Assembly (NCBI GenBank): GCA_028285185.1
Contig: JANQQD010000275.1
Span: 1-64,000, forward strand
Length of the DNA: 64,000 nucleotides
DNA from: Anaerolineae bacterium
GTDB lineage: Bacteria > Pseudomonadota > Alphaproteobacteria > DSM-16000 > Inquilinaceae
Direction: 5' to 3'
Positions within the stretch are counted from its first letter, which is position 1; every line of letters begins with the position of its first letter. The notes under the pieces were generated by a model. That model made no database searches. It had not been told where the DNA came from and saw only the letters and a program-made list of their open reading frames with translations. Shown here one piece after another: positions 8,401 through 16,984 of the stretch. Made by a program: the position numbers and the translations under genes.

Positions 8401-9231
8401 TCATGCTCCCTCGTCTCCTGACGTCTGCTTGGCCTCAGGGTGTTCGGCGGTGCTTATGATCAGCTCCCGAACACCGATTCTGTGGTGGCCACCGCCGATG
8501 GTGTAGGTGGTCCGGATTTCCTCGATGGCGAAGCCGTCGAAGACCTGGCGGATTTCGGGTGTGTCGTTGAGCGTGAGCAGGAACCGGCCCTGCAGGCCGC
8601 GGAGCTGCTCGGCGAGGCGGGCGAAGTCGGCGCGCTCGAAGAGGCCGCGGCCGTAGTCGGTTTCGCAGCCCCAGTAGGGTGGGTCTAGATAGAAGAGCGC
8701 GCCTGGCCGGTCGTACCGGCGGACGAAGTCGGCGTAGTCCAGGTGCTCGATCGTGACGCGTGCGAGGCGATCGTGGGCGGCGGTGATCAGGCGGCGGAGA
8801 GCGGCGGCGTCGAAGGAGTCCGGGCGGGTACGGCGTGCCGGGAAGGTTGCCGAGTCGGTCTTGCCGCCGTACCGCAGGCGCTGAAGCGCGAAGAAGCGGG
8901 CAGCCCGCTGCACATCTGTGAGCGTCGTCGGATCGACCTTCAAGAGCCGCTCGAAGTCCTGCCGGCTCACCAGCTGCAGCCGCAGTTCGTCCAGCAGGGC
9001 CTCGGGGTGATGGCGGACGATGCGGAACAGGTTGACGACGTCGCCGGCGCGGTCGTTGAGGGCTTCGACCCTTGCCGGCTGGCGGCGGCGGAAGAACACG
9101 CCGCCCATGCCGACGAACGGCTCGGCATAAAGATCGTGGGGGATGGCCTCGATTCGTGCCGTCAGCACCTTGGCCAGGTTGCGCTTGCCACCCAACCACG
9201 GCGCCAGGCCCTGACCGACTGTGTTGCCCAT
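8401..9231 (-). CDS. Dam-like DNA adenine methylase (phage modification enzyme)
   Basis: 276 residues of the D12-class adenine-N6 methyltransferase family. PWLGGKRNLAKVL supplies the AdoMet-binding FxGGK-type motif, YAEPFVGMGGVFF is motif I, and FYLDPPYWGCE contains the catalytic DPPY. The ATG at 9231 lies 20 bp after the com stop. In phage Mu this position, right after com, holds mom; here an adenine methylase takes its place, presumably protecting phage DNA from host restriction. The target sequence is unknown (GATC would be the guess from the family). Confidence 0.88.
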   Translation of the reverse strand: MGNTVGQGLAPWLGGKRNLAKVLTARIEAIPHDLYAEPFVGMGGVFFRRRQPARVEALNDRAGDVVNLFRIVRHHPEALLDELRLQLVSRQDFERLLKVDPTTLTDVQRAARFFALQRLRYGGKTDSATFPARRTRPDSFDAAALRRLITAAHDRLARVTIEHLDYADFVRRYDRPGALFYLDPPYWGCETDYGRGLFERADFARLAEQLRGLQGRFLLTLNDTPEIRQVFDGFAIEEIRTTYTIGGGHHRIGVRELIISTAEHPEAKQTSGDEGA

Positions 9232-9251
9232 GGTGCGTCTCTTTCGGACGC

Positions 9252-9422
9252 TCACGGGCGCTCGGGCTTGTGGCTCTCGGCCCTGGGATCGGCCGTTGGG
9301 GCCGATCGGATGACGGTGATGGCCCGGCATCGCGGGCACTTGATTTCTAGATGCACGACGGTCCCGCGGGCAAGCAGGCGCCCGCAATGTCCACAACGGA
9401 TTTCTTCGGATTGGAGGGACAC
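9252..9422 (-). CDS. com: Com-like zinc-finger translational regulator
   Basis: About 56 residues from a GTG at 9422 (an upstream ATG at 9488 would give 78). It carries EEIRCGHCGRLLARG and IKCPRCRAIT, the two CxxC pairs of the Mu Com family. Com binds the mom mRNA in Mu and opens its translation start. Here the following gene is a Dam-like methylase, so the same control is inferred. The 147 bp between it and the upstream tail gene (9423-9569) contain no gene I can support. Confidence 0.8.
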   Translation of the reverse strand: MSLQSEEIRCGHCGRLLARGTVVHLEIKCPRCRAITVIRSAPTADPRAESHKPERP

Positions 9423-9569
9423 CACCGGATGACCTGCGTAAGCTGAACCCGCATGCGCGTGCCTGCGGGATGGCCAGGATCTGGCCATGTCTGGTCATGC
9501 GAGGGGTGTCTCGCGGCTCGGGGTGCGCCAACACCCCGGCCCCCGCCGGCCCGGCCGGGCGGGGGGAAA

Positions 9570-10118
9570 TCATGCCAGTCGCCATGACAGGATCGCCGCC
9601 TTGCGGGCCGCGGCGTCGGGGTGCATGGCGAAGGTGCCGAGCGCCTCGGCTGCGTCCAGAAAGGCCACTGTGCGCTGTTGCTCCGGCGTCGGGTCTGCGC
9701 CCAGCTCGACCCATTGATGGGCCAGTAAACGGTCTTTGAAGCGCTGGGCGGCCGGGACGGTCTTCGCCGCTTCGTTGAGGGCGTCGTGCTCGGCTTCCAG
9801 CAGCACCTGGTCGACGAAGTCCGACAGGTCGACCTGGATGTTGGCCACCGCCGCCTCCGTCACGAAGACCTCGGCCACGGTGCCGGTGTCCACATCGGGC
9901 ACCAGCGTGCGGGAGACCACGCGGTGGCCGTCGGGCACCTGGCCCGGCACGATGGTCAATCCGCGCCAGTCGGGGATCTGCTGCGCCCAGGTGGCCTGAT
10001 CCCATTTCCCGGCGCCGAAATGCGTGCTGCCGTCCGGCGCCCGCAGCGCCCCCGCCGGGAGCTGCCGGACCAGCTCCGCCGGCGCCCGCGTCACGTCGTA
10101 GATGTAGACTGTCGCCAT
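9570..10118 (-). CDS. tail-fibre-region protein of unknown function
   Basis: 182 residues (MATVYIYDVTRAPAELVRQL...). It is the last gene of the tail operon, directly after the LamG-like protein gene with a 13-bp gap. It has no membrane segment or signal peptide. Position suggests a tail fibre assembly factor or fibre-associated protein, but I see no diagnostic motif. Confidence 0.7.
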   Translation of the reverse strand: MATVYIYDVTRAPAELVRQLPAGALRAPDGSTHFGAGKWDQATWAQQIPDWRGLTIVPGQVPDGHRVVSRTLVPDVDTGTVAEVFVTEAAVANIQVDLSDFVDQVLLEAEHDALNEAAKTVPAAQRFKDRLLAHQWVELGADPTPEQQRTVAFLDAAEALGTFAMHPDAAARKAAILSWRLA

Positions 10119-10131
10119 CCCGTTGCCTCTC

Positions 10132-10872
10132 TCAGTCGCTCGGGCTCGAAGCGCCCTCGGTCAGTTCGCCTTGCAGCGTCTGGCCGGCGCCCGTGCCGCG
10201 ATTCAGGTGCCAGTCCTCGACGGTCGCGTCGGGGCCGCCGTGGAAGGCGATCGGCGTAACGCCCGGATTGCTGCCGTTCGCCCCGAGATCCACGGGCTTA
10301 CCGGCTTCGCTGATGAACAGACGGCGGTTCGCCTCGACGCTCAGGTCCCAGTACTGCGTCGTGCTGAGCCAGAAATCCGCCACCTCGGCATCGAGAAAGG
10401 AACCGCCGAGACTCGTCCGCCCGAAATAGTGCTGGGTCCTGGTGTAGTCCGCCGGGTCCGCGTCTCTGAAGTTAACGCTGAGCGCCGGGGCAACATCGTT
10501 CACATAGAGCCAGGCGTTATTGGCCGTCCAAGACGCGAGGATGTGGAGCCAGCCGGACGACGACGTGTAGCCCGGCGTCGTCAGCAGCTCCATATCGAAG
10601 GTGCTGCCGTTGAAAATGTAGAGCCGCAGTCTGTTGTCCGTCTCCCTGCGCGAGAGCGCGAACCGATCACCAGTCGTCCACCACAGGCCCAGGCGAGAGC
10701 CGTCCTTTCCCTTGAAGTCGACCCATAAGGAAATGGTGCCGTCGGTCCCGTCCTGGTTGCCGGTGAGGTCGCCGTCACGGCTCATAGACGCGTTGACGCC
10801 GTTGAAACGGACGGAAAGCGGACGGTAAGGCGGCGCCAGGATCGCCGGAGGGGTGGGGGCAATCAGGCTCAT
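10132..10872 (-). CDS. LamG/concanavalin-like domain tail protein
   Basis: 246 residues. The beta-rich middle (SVRFNGVNASMSR, TISLWVDFKG, WLHILASWTANNAWLYVNDV, YFGRTSLGGSFLDAEVADFWL) matches the pattern of LamG-like jelly-roll domains used for carbohydrate recognition. It starts in an ATGA overlap with the preceding fibre gene, so it is probably a distal receptor-binding component of the tail. Confidence 0.75.
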   Translation of the reverse strand: MSLIAPTPPAILAPPYRPLSVRFNGVNASMSRDGDLTGNQDGTDGTISLWVDFKGKDGSRLGLWWTTGDRFALSRRETDNRLRLYIFNGSTFDMELLTTPGYTSSSGWLHILASWTANNAWLYVNDVAPALSVNFRDADPADYTRTQHYFGRTSLGGSFLDAEVADFWLSTTQYWDLSVEANRRLFISEAGKPVDLGANGSNPGVTPIAFHGGPDATVEDWHLNRGTGAGQTLQGELTEGASSPSD

Positions 10873-11924
10873 ACTTTGGTGATCCAGACGCGGCGGGTCG
10901 TCCCGTCGCTCTTGAGCGTGATCAGGTTCACCGCGCCGGCCGAACCGTCGAATTCACCGCCCACCAGGGTGTAGTCGCTGTGCAGGCTGAGCGTGGTGCT
11001 GCCGCCGGCATTGGCGGTCGCGTAGATCTCCCAGGTGCCGGCGCCGATCAGCGTCGCGCTGCCCAGGGTCCGGGCCGCGTTCCCCATCGCCCAGGTGAAG
11101 ACCGTGCCCGAGGTGAGGTCCGGCGTCACCGTCGCGCTGTCCGTGAGCGCCACCGGCGTAGTCTCAACGCCGGCGGTGAGGTGGACGGCCCCGTCGTGGC
11201 CGATCTCGAAGCGCAGGACGCCGCTGGCGGTGTAGAACTTGTGCCCGGCGCCGGCGACGTTGCCGGCCCGGTACCGGGCGTCGCCGGCGAGCGTCGCCTC
11301 CTCATTGCCGCCGAGCTGGATGTCCGCGCCGCGGTCCGTGCCCACGGCCCCACCGCCGGTGAAGATGACGGACGACGTGTCGGCCCCGTCCGCCGTCTTG
11401 GTGCGGATGATCAGGGCGTTGCGCGCGACCTGGGCGAACTCCACCGTGTCGGCCGCGCCCAGCCCCAGCCAGGTCTTCAGCGCCGTCTTTGCCCCGCCCC
11501 ACCAGCGGCCCAGCTCGGTCCAATGGTCGCCGGTGCGCAGCAGCACCAGGCGCATGCCGGTGTCCGACAACGCCAGGTCGGCGCTGTCCGCCAGCAGCAC
11601 CTGGCCAGCGCCGCCGGACCCGTGCTTTGCGGTCGTCACGCGGCCGGCATCGGCAGCGGAGAGCACCAGCCACCGGCCTTCCGGGTGATTGTCCGTCGCA
11701 ATATGGGTCAGGTAGTCGGCCGCGGCGTCCAGTTCGGTGTCGACCGTGTGCACCGAGTTCGTGGGCGTCACGGTGCCGGCGGAGATCGTCAGCTCGCTGG
11801 TCGCCGCGCCGCCCGGCATCTCCGACATCGCGTCAAGGAGCGGGCCGAAGAAGCTGTCGCGCACCTCGGCTTCCGAGCGCGTCTGCCCGGCGGAGAAGAA
11901 GGTCTTGCTTGGTGCAGCCGTCAT
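10869..11924 (-). CDS. putative tail fibre protein
   Basis: 351 residues, Ala/Gly/Thr-rich and beta-predicted, with collagen-free fibre-like segments (TWEIYATANAGGSTTLSLHS, SGVLRFEIGHDGAVHL). It overlaps the J-like tip gene (ATGA at 11921-11924) and precedes the LamG protein. Fibre role is inferred from order and composition; no enzymatic motif is visible. Confidence 0.7.
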   Translation of the reverse strand: MTAAPSKTFFSAGQTRSEAEVRDSFFGPLLDAMSEMPGGAATSELTISAGTVTPTNSVHTVDTELDAAADYLTHIATDNHPEGRWLVLSAADAGRVTTAKHGSGGAGQVLLADSADLALSDTGMRLVLLRTGDHWTELGRWWGGAKTALKTWLGLGAADTVEFAQVARNALIIRTKTADGADTSSVIFTGGGAVGTDRGADIQLGGNEEATLAGDARYRAGNVAGAGHKFYTASGVLRFEIGHDGAVHLTAGVETTPVALTDSATVTPDLTSGTVFTWAMGNAARTLGSATLIGAGTWEIYATANAGGSTTLSLHSDYTLVGGEFDGSAGAVNLITLKSDGTTRRVWITKV

Positions 11925-14900
11925 GCCGCGGCCCTCGCGCCTTTGATGGTGAAATCGGCCGAGCCGGTGGTGCCGGCGCCGTCGGCGTCCAGTGCCCGAA
12001 TGAGCGGCCCGGTGTTGGAGTTGTCGGCCTTGACGATCTTGACCGCGTCGCCGCCATCATCCTGCTGGGTGATCGTCACCGACTTGATCCAGCGGTAGCT
12101 CTTGGTCAGCGGTAAGCGAATGCCCTCGGCCGGGATGGCAAGGTTGAGCACCTCTTCGTCGACATCCTCGACATCGAGGCAGAGCGTCAGCGCACGGACC
12201 ACGCCGGGCAGTGGCCCGCCGGTGAGCGTCAGGCGGAACCGCACCGGCAAGTCGACGTCGAGCGCGCCCGGCCAAGCCAGCCAGGTGCCGGCGTCGCCCT
12301 GCCAGCGGGCCGCGGCGTCGGTACCGCTCCACCAGGTGGCCGCGTCGTCGCCGGACCACATCTCGCCGCGCAGCGTTTCGGCATACTGCAGCGACCAGCC
12401 TTGTGGAGCGTCGAAGTCGTGCACGAGCGTCAGCTGGGCCGCTTCGCTCGGCTCGTAGTCCCAGACGTAAGAGACTGCCTGGTGCTGTGAGACGCCCCAG
12501 ATCTGGTTGGCGTCGACGCCGCTCCACAGCACCGTTCCGTCGACGCCCTGCCACCAGGCCGCGACGTTGTCGGCGACCAGCTCCCCGGAGATCAAGCTGG
12601 CGCCGGCGACGGTGCCGGGGAAGGTGGGGTGCAGTGGCGTCTCCTCCACCACGTTGGTAACCGCCGGGTCGCCCAGATTGACGACCAGTGTGGCGGCCTC
12701 GGCCGAGACGTTGCCGTCGGTGTCGACGGCCTTGACCAGGATGCTGCGTACGCCGCCACCCAGAAGGGGCGAGAGGTCGAAGGGCGACGTGGCGTAGCCG
12801 ATATGGCTCGGCTCCGCCGCATCCCAGACCCGCGTGACGCCGGCCGCGTCGCGCACCTCGAAGCCCGCGAAATCGCGGGGCCTCTCTGGATAGTCCCAGA
12901 CCGCTTCGTTGTTGCGGCGGGTGAGCGATGGCACACGCGGCGGCAGCGTGGTCTTGCCGATGACGGTATGGGTCGCGACCGCCCACGGGCTGGTCAGGTC
13001 GCCCGGATGCTGGGCGGTCGCGCCGGTCACCACGCGCACCCGCACCGTGTAGGCGTCGCCCTGGACGACGGCCGTGGTGGAGACCTCCGTTGCGTCGCCG
13101 GGCAGGTCCGGCAGCCACGTCCAGTCGCGGCCGTCGACCGCGCGGATCTGCGCCTGGGTGCGGGCGATCGGCACGGTGTCGCCGGCGCGCGGCTGCAGCT
13201 GGACGATCATCTGCGGCTGCCAGCCGCCGCCGGGCGCGGGCAGCAGCACCGACTCATCGGAGACAATGCCGGCGATCACCGGCGCGGCCGGCCGGGCGGC
13301 ATAGGCGGCGGCCCCCTTGGTCAGGCCGCTGTCATAGGCGGGGATCGGTCCCTGATCGGCCGTGTGGATCGCCGGAGCCAGGTCTTGCAGCACCAGGCGC
13401 GCCGACAGGTCCGAGCCGGGCAGCACGTCGCGCACGATGCACGGGATGGTCTCGGAGCCGGCCTCGCCAAAGGTGACCATCCAACCTTCGCCGATCACGT
13501 CGTCGTCCACCAGGGTCAGCGGCTGCGGCGTGGCGAAGGTCACGAAGCGGCTGGTGCCCGGCACTGTCGTCAGCGTGAGGGTACGTGCCGCCTCCGCCCC
13601 GCTGGTGATGACCACGGCGTAGCTCTTGCCAGCTTCCTGCGTCAGTTCCTCGTCCAGCTCCAGCCCGACGATCTCCTCGCCCGCCGAGGCGCCGGGATCG
13701 AGCACGACCTGGCGGATGCGGCCATAGCCAAGCCCCACGGAAATCACGTCATGGGCCAGGTCCACCCAGTCGCCGGGCAGGCACGTCCAGTTCTCCACAT
13801 CCTGCGCCACCCGGTATTCCGCCGGCCGCAGTCTGGCCACCGCCAGGTTGAACCGGCCGACCTTCCAGGCGAGATCCGGCGCGGTGATGCCGAACAGGTC
13901 CAGTTCTTCGAACCGCGTCGCGGTCGCGGCGTCATAGCCGTCGGCGTAGACGACGACGAAGTCCCGCTGCCAGTCCTTCTCTTCGTTGACGAACCAGACG
14001 ACGAGCCCGTGCGGATGGTCGACATAGTTCTGCTTGGCCTCGAAGCCCCAGGAGTTGCGCGGCGTGATCACCGCCACCGGCGCCGTCTGCGGCCGGTCGC
14101 GGATCACCGACCACCGGCTGTCGGGCCGGTAGGGGCGCGCCCGGCCGGTGGCGCTGATATCGCGCAGCACCTCGCGGAACGTGGACGCGAAGTCATAGAC
14201 GATATCGCAGGTCCAGCCTTCGTCCGTGCAGTCCTCCGCCCAGGCGGCCAGCGCGTCGAGATCGATGTCGGCGTCGGCGGCCGGCCGGTGCGTTGCACCG
14301 CCTTGCAGCACCCAGCGATAGGCGGCAACCGGCGACCGTGTCTCCCGCTCGATCCAGCTCTGCGTATCGGTGTCCCAGTCGGGCGTGATCCGCGTGGCGA
14401 CGCAGGAATAGGGCGGGTGCTGGCCCGAGAGATTGCCCGTAGCCAGCATCTTCATGGCCACCAGGCAGAGGCCCGGCAGCGCCACGGGCGGCTCGTGCCG
14501 GAAGACCTGGATCGCCGTCCAGTAGCTCTCATCCTGGATCTGATCCGAGGTGGAGTCCTCGGTGATCCGCTTGACCTCGATATCGTAAAGGCCGCGGTCG
14601 ACCGCCCAGGTCCACTCGCGCCGGACAGCGTTGGTCTGGTTGTCGGTGATGACCAGGTTGGGCTCGTCGGTCCAGGTCTCCGCGCCCGCGGGCGACCAGC
14701 GGATCGCAAGCTCCACCGTCCATTCCGTGCGCCGGCCGCTGGCCCAGAAATTGGCCAGGCGCGGACAGGTGATCTCGATAGACAGCTCGTCGGCCTCGCT
14801 GGGCGCCGTGAGCCTCCGCCAGCCGTCCTCGGTCGTCAGCTGGATCTGGAAGCGCCTGGCCTCGACGTCGTAGGGGAACAGCTCCGGCGGCGTATCGTTC

Positions 14901-15697
14901 GGATAGCCCTGACGGACCTCAATCTCGACTTCTTCGTACTGGTCGGCATCGGTGTCGCCCAGCTTGTGGTTGCTCAACACCAGCGGCCCGTGTCCCACCA
15001 GGAACAGCAGATAAAGGACATGGTCGTTCCCGGAGACGCGCGTGAACCACTTCGCCGCGTAAGGCGGGGTGATCTTGTGGCGCCCGATCAGCGCGGGGAT
15101 CGGCTGGTAGGCGCGATAGTCGTTGCTGGCCCCAACCAGAGAGTAGGTCGGGCTCGCGGCCGTGGAGCCGCCGAAGCCGCCGCTGCGCAGCCCCGGCATG
15201 GACGGCCGCGAGGGCGGCGGCGTCACGGCGGAGATCACCAGATTGCCGACGATGCCGACCACGCCGGAGACCAGGCCGCCGCCGATGATCGTCGCCGTCT
15301 CCGCCGCCACGCCCAGCATCGGCCCCAGCACGCCGCCGACGATCGGCCCCAGATAGGCGGCAAGCGCGACGGCCGCGATCATCACCACGATGGTAAGGAC
15401 GGTGCGCAGCGGGTTTTTCTTGCCGCCGCCACCGCCGCCGCCGCCGAAGCCGGGCACGATGCGCAGCGTGACGATGTGGCCGGGCTTGGGCCGCACGCGG
15501 TGCCAGAGGGGCCGCGGGATCTCCCAATCTCCGATGAAGACCTTGGCCGTCACGCCGTCCGGCAGGGGCGCGCCGGCGGCCGTCAGCAGCTCCGCCACCG
15601 TGCCCCCGGCCGGCATCTGCAGGTCGATCTGGCGCTTCAGCGAAAACGGGTCGGTGAGCCCGACCAGGTGGAGCGGTTGCGCCGGCGCCGCCGTCAT
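11921..15697 (-). CDS. J-like tail tip / host specificity protein
   Basis: 1258 residues from the ATG at 15697, which overlaps the NlpC/P60 stop as ATGA. The N-terminal ~85 residues look like a ubiquitin-like tail assembly domain (LKRQIDLQMPAGGTVAELL), then a poly-Gly run and two hydrophobic helices (TVLTIVVMIAAVALAAYLG), as in lambda gpI-gpJ arrangements. The body carries J-like features (ASNDYRAYQPIPALIGRHKI, LYLLFLVGHGP) and fibronectin-like repeats in the second half. It forms the tail tip that contacts the host receptor. Confidence 0.88.
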   Translation of the reverse strand: MTAAPAQPLHLVGLTDPFSLKRQIDLQMPAGGTVAELLTAAGAPLPDGVTAKVFIGDWEIPRPLWHRVRPKPGHIVTLRIVPGFGGGGGGGGKKNPLRTVLTIVVMIAAVALAAYLGPIVGGVLGPMLGVAAETATIIGGGLVSGVVGIVGNLVISAVTPPPSRPSMPGLRSGGFGGSTAASPTYSLVGASNDYRAYQPIPALIGRHKITPPYAAKWFTRVSGNDHVLYLLFLVGHGPLVLSNHKLGDTDADQYEEVEIEVRQGYPNDTPPELFPYDVEARRFQIQLTTEDGWRRLTAPSEADELSIEITCPRLANFWASGRRTEWTVELAIRWSPAGAETWTDEPNLVITDNQTNAVRREWTWAVDRGLYDIEVKRITEDSTSDQIQDESYWTAIQVFRHEPPVALPGLCLVAMKMLATGNLSGQHPPYSCVATRITPDWDTDTQSWIERETRSPVAAYRWVLQGGATHRPAADADIDLDALAAWAEDCTDEGWTCDIVYDFASTFREVLRDISATGRARPYRPDSRWSVIRDRPQTAPVAVITPRNSWGFEAKQNYVDHPHGLVVWFVNEEKDWQRDFVVVYADGYDAATATRFEELDLFGITAPDLAWKVGRFNLAVARLRPAEYRVAQDVENWTCLPGDWVDLAHDVISVGLGYGRIRQVVLDPGASAGEEIVGLELDEELTQEAGKSYAVVITSGAEAARTLTLTTVPGTSRFVTFATPQPLTLVDDDVIGEGWMVTFGEAGSETIPCIVRDVLPGSDLSARLVLQDLAPAIHTADQGPIPAYDSGLTKGAAAYAARPAAPVIAGIVSDESVLLPAPGGGWQPQMIVQLQPRAGDTVPIARTQAQIRAVDGRDWTWLPDLPGDATEVSTTAVVQGDAYTVRVRVVTGATAQHPGDLTSPWAVATHTVIGKTTLPPRVPSLTRRNNEAVWDYPERPRDFAGFEVRDAAGVTRVWDAAEPSHIGYATSPFDLSPLLGGGVRSILVKAVDTDGNVSAEAATLVVNLGDPAVTNVVEETPLHPTFPGTVAGASLISGELVADNVAAWWQGVDGTVLWSGVDANQIWGVSQHQAVSYVWDYEPSEAAQLTLVHDFDAPQGWSLQYAETLRGEMWSGDDAATWWSGTDAAARWQGDAGTWLAWPGALDVDLPVRFRLTLTGGPLPGVVRALTLCLDVEDVDEEVLNLAIPAEGIRLPLTKSYRWIKSVTITQQDDGGDAVKIVKADNSNTGPLIRALDADGAGTTGSADFTIKGARAAA

Positions 15698-16167
15698 GGC
15701 GGGTCCCACCGATAAAGCGCGACCAGGCGGTGCTGCCAGTCCGGCCGGTCCCAGCGGAAGGTGACGGCGTCGATGCCCTGCTCGATGTGCAGGGCCATAC
15801 GCTGGCACACCACGACGGCGACATGCATGGCCTGGCCGTCCATCCGGCAAAGCAGGCCGTCGCCCGGCCGCTCGGGTTCGGCCTGGTGCCACTTGCGCGC
15901 GTACTCGTCGTAGTGCCCGATCTCCCGCCATGGCCCTTGATGCGCCCGTTCGCCGTCCATCAGGTGCGCGATGTCGGCGTTGGACATCTTCGGCCAGTCC
16001 ACGTCGTCGTAAGCCGGCAGCGCGCGCCCGAAAACCTCCATCTGGATCAGGCGGAACAGGCCCCAGCAATCCAGGCCGTCGCGCGTCCGCCCCCTGGCCT
16101 TGAAAGGCAAGCCGACATAGTCGCGGACCCAGATGGGCGGATGGCGCAGCACCTTTTCCGGCGTCAT
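15694..16167 (-). CDS. NlpC/P60 family tail peptidase
   Basis: 157 residues. The catalytic Cys is in GLDCWGLFRLI and the His in MHVAVVVC, the NlpC/P60 arrangement, with PGDGLLCR in between. In lambda-like tails the gpK-like protein of this type cuts peptidoglycan cross-links during DNA entry. It sits between the DUF1833 protein and the J-like tip, with short overlaps on both sides. Confidence 0.88.
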   Translation of the reverse strand: MTPEKVLRHPPIWVRDYVGLPFKARGRTRDGLDCWGLFRLIQMEVFGRALPAYDDVDWPKMSNADIAHLMDGERAHQGPWREIGHYDEYARKWHQAEPERPGDGLLCRMDGQAMHVAVVVCQRMALHIEQGIDAVTFRWDRPDWQHRLVALYRWDPP

Positions 16168-16634
16168 TCGAAGATCCCCGGTAGGGTCCGCGGCGTGATC
16201 ACCGGATAGGGCCAGGCTTCGTCGAGCCCCAGATCCTCGACCAGCCGGCCGGAGACGATCGCGGCGTCGTAGGTCGCCTCGAATAGCTGGAATTTGCGCG
16301 GCCCCACCTCGACCGTGTCAGGCGTGGACGCCAGCACGATCTCGATTGTGACCTCTGGCACGCCCACGATAAGGCGCAAGCCCTCCACGATCCGGCGGTC
16401 GACATTGTCGATACTGATCCGCATCTCCGCCGGAAGGTCCGGCGTCTCCTCCGGCAGGGTGCCCTGGAAGGGATAGGCGATGTACGTCTCGCCGCGGCTC
16501 GTCGTGTCGACGCCGTCGGAGGAGAAGCGGAACGGCGTCTCCAGCTCGGCGTGGTCGATCGTGACCAGCATCAGGAAGACCTCGTCGGTCTCTTGCCGGC
16601 GGACGGCCTTCTTGAAGCGCAGCGTCAGGCTCAC
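16164..16634 (-). CDS. DUF1833 family minor tail protein (gpL-like position)
   Basis: 156 residues from a GTG at 16634 that overlaps the previous stop (GTGA). It begins VSLTLRFKKAVRRQETDEV and has the family-typical MRISIDNVDRRI segment. The position between the tape-measure-proximal protein and NlpC/P60 is that of the lambda gpL. An open frame extends further upstream to 17174 but that part is antisense-like composition over neighbouring genes and is not used. Confidence 0.8.
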   Translation of the reverse strand: MSLTLRFKKAVRRQETDEVFLMLVTIDHAELETPFRFSSDGVDTTSRGETYIAYPFQGTLPEETPDLPAEMRISIDNVDRRIVEGLRLIVGVPEVTIEIVLASTPDTVEVGPRKFQLFEATYDAAIVSGRLVEDLGLDEAWPYPVITPRTLPGIFE

Positions 16635-16984
16635 GGCAGGATCTCCAGCTTCAGCGGGGCGCGCCAGAGATTGCCGACGTGATGCCGCAGGTCCGGTTCT
16701 TCGGTGAAGCGGAACTCCACGGCGGCGCCAGTGCGCGGATGCGTCCAGTCGAAGGCGAGCGACCCGCCGGCGAGCGTGGTCGTGAAGAAATCGTCGAATA
16801 TCGCCACCTGGTCGCGGGTCAGTTCGATCGTGACCTGGAACGGCCGCGCGACCGCGGTGAAGCGGCGGCGCTGCTTGGCCGGCCCCGCGTCCATGGTCGT
16901 GCGCAGCAGGGTCTCGCCGAACCCTTCGAGATAGCCTTGCAGCACGTCGTCGGGCAGCGTCACCGGCCAGGTCGCCGTCGCCAT
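16631..16984 (-). CDS. minor tail protein downstream of tape measure (gpM-like position)
   Basis: 117 residues (MATATWPVTLPDDVLQG...). The compact beta-rich protein has segments such as FDWTHPRTGAAVEFRFTEEP. It starts in an ATGA overlap with the tape measure stop and overlaps the DUF1833 gene. Lambda gpM occupies the same position and caps the tail tip complex; the equivalence is inferred from order. Confidence 0.75.
   Translation of the reverse strand: MATATWPVTLPDDVLQGYLEGFGETLLRTTMDAGPAKQRRRFTAVARPFQVTIELTRDQVAIFDDFFTTTLAGGSLAFDWTHPRTGAAVEFRFTEEPDLRHHVGNLWRAPLKLEILP

Noticed and set aside
12629-15715. Very long plus-strand open frame (over 1000 codons) opposite the J-like tip gene
   Set aside because: It is antisense to a well-supported gene; its Arg/Gly/His-rich product is typical of shadow frames in GC-rich DNA and matches no family.
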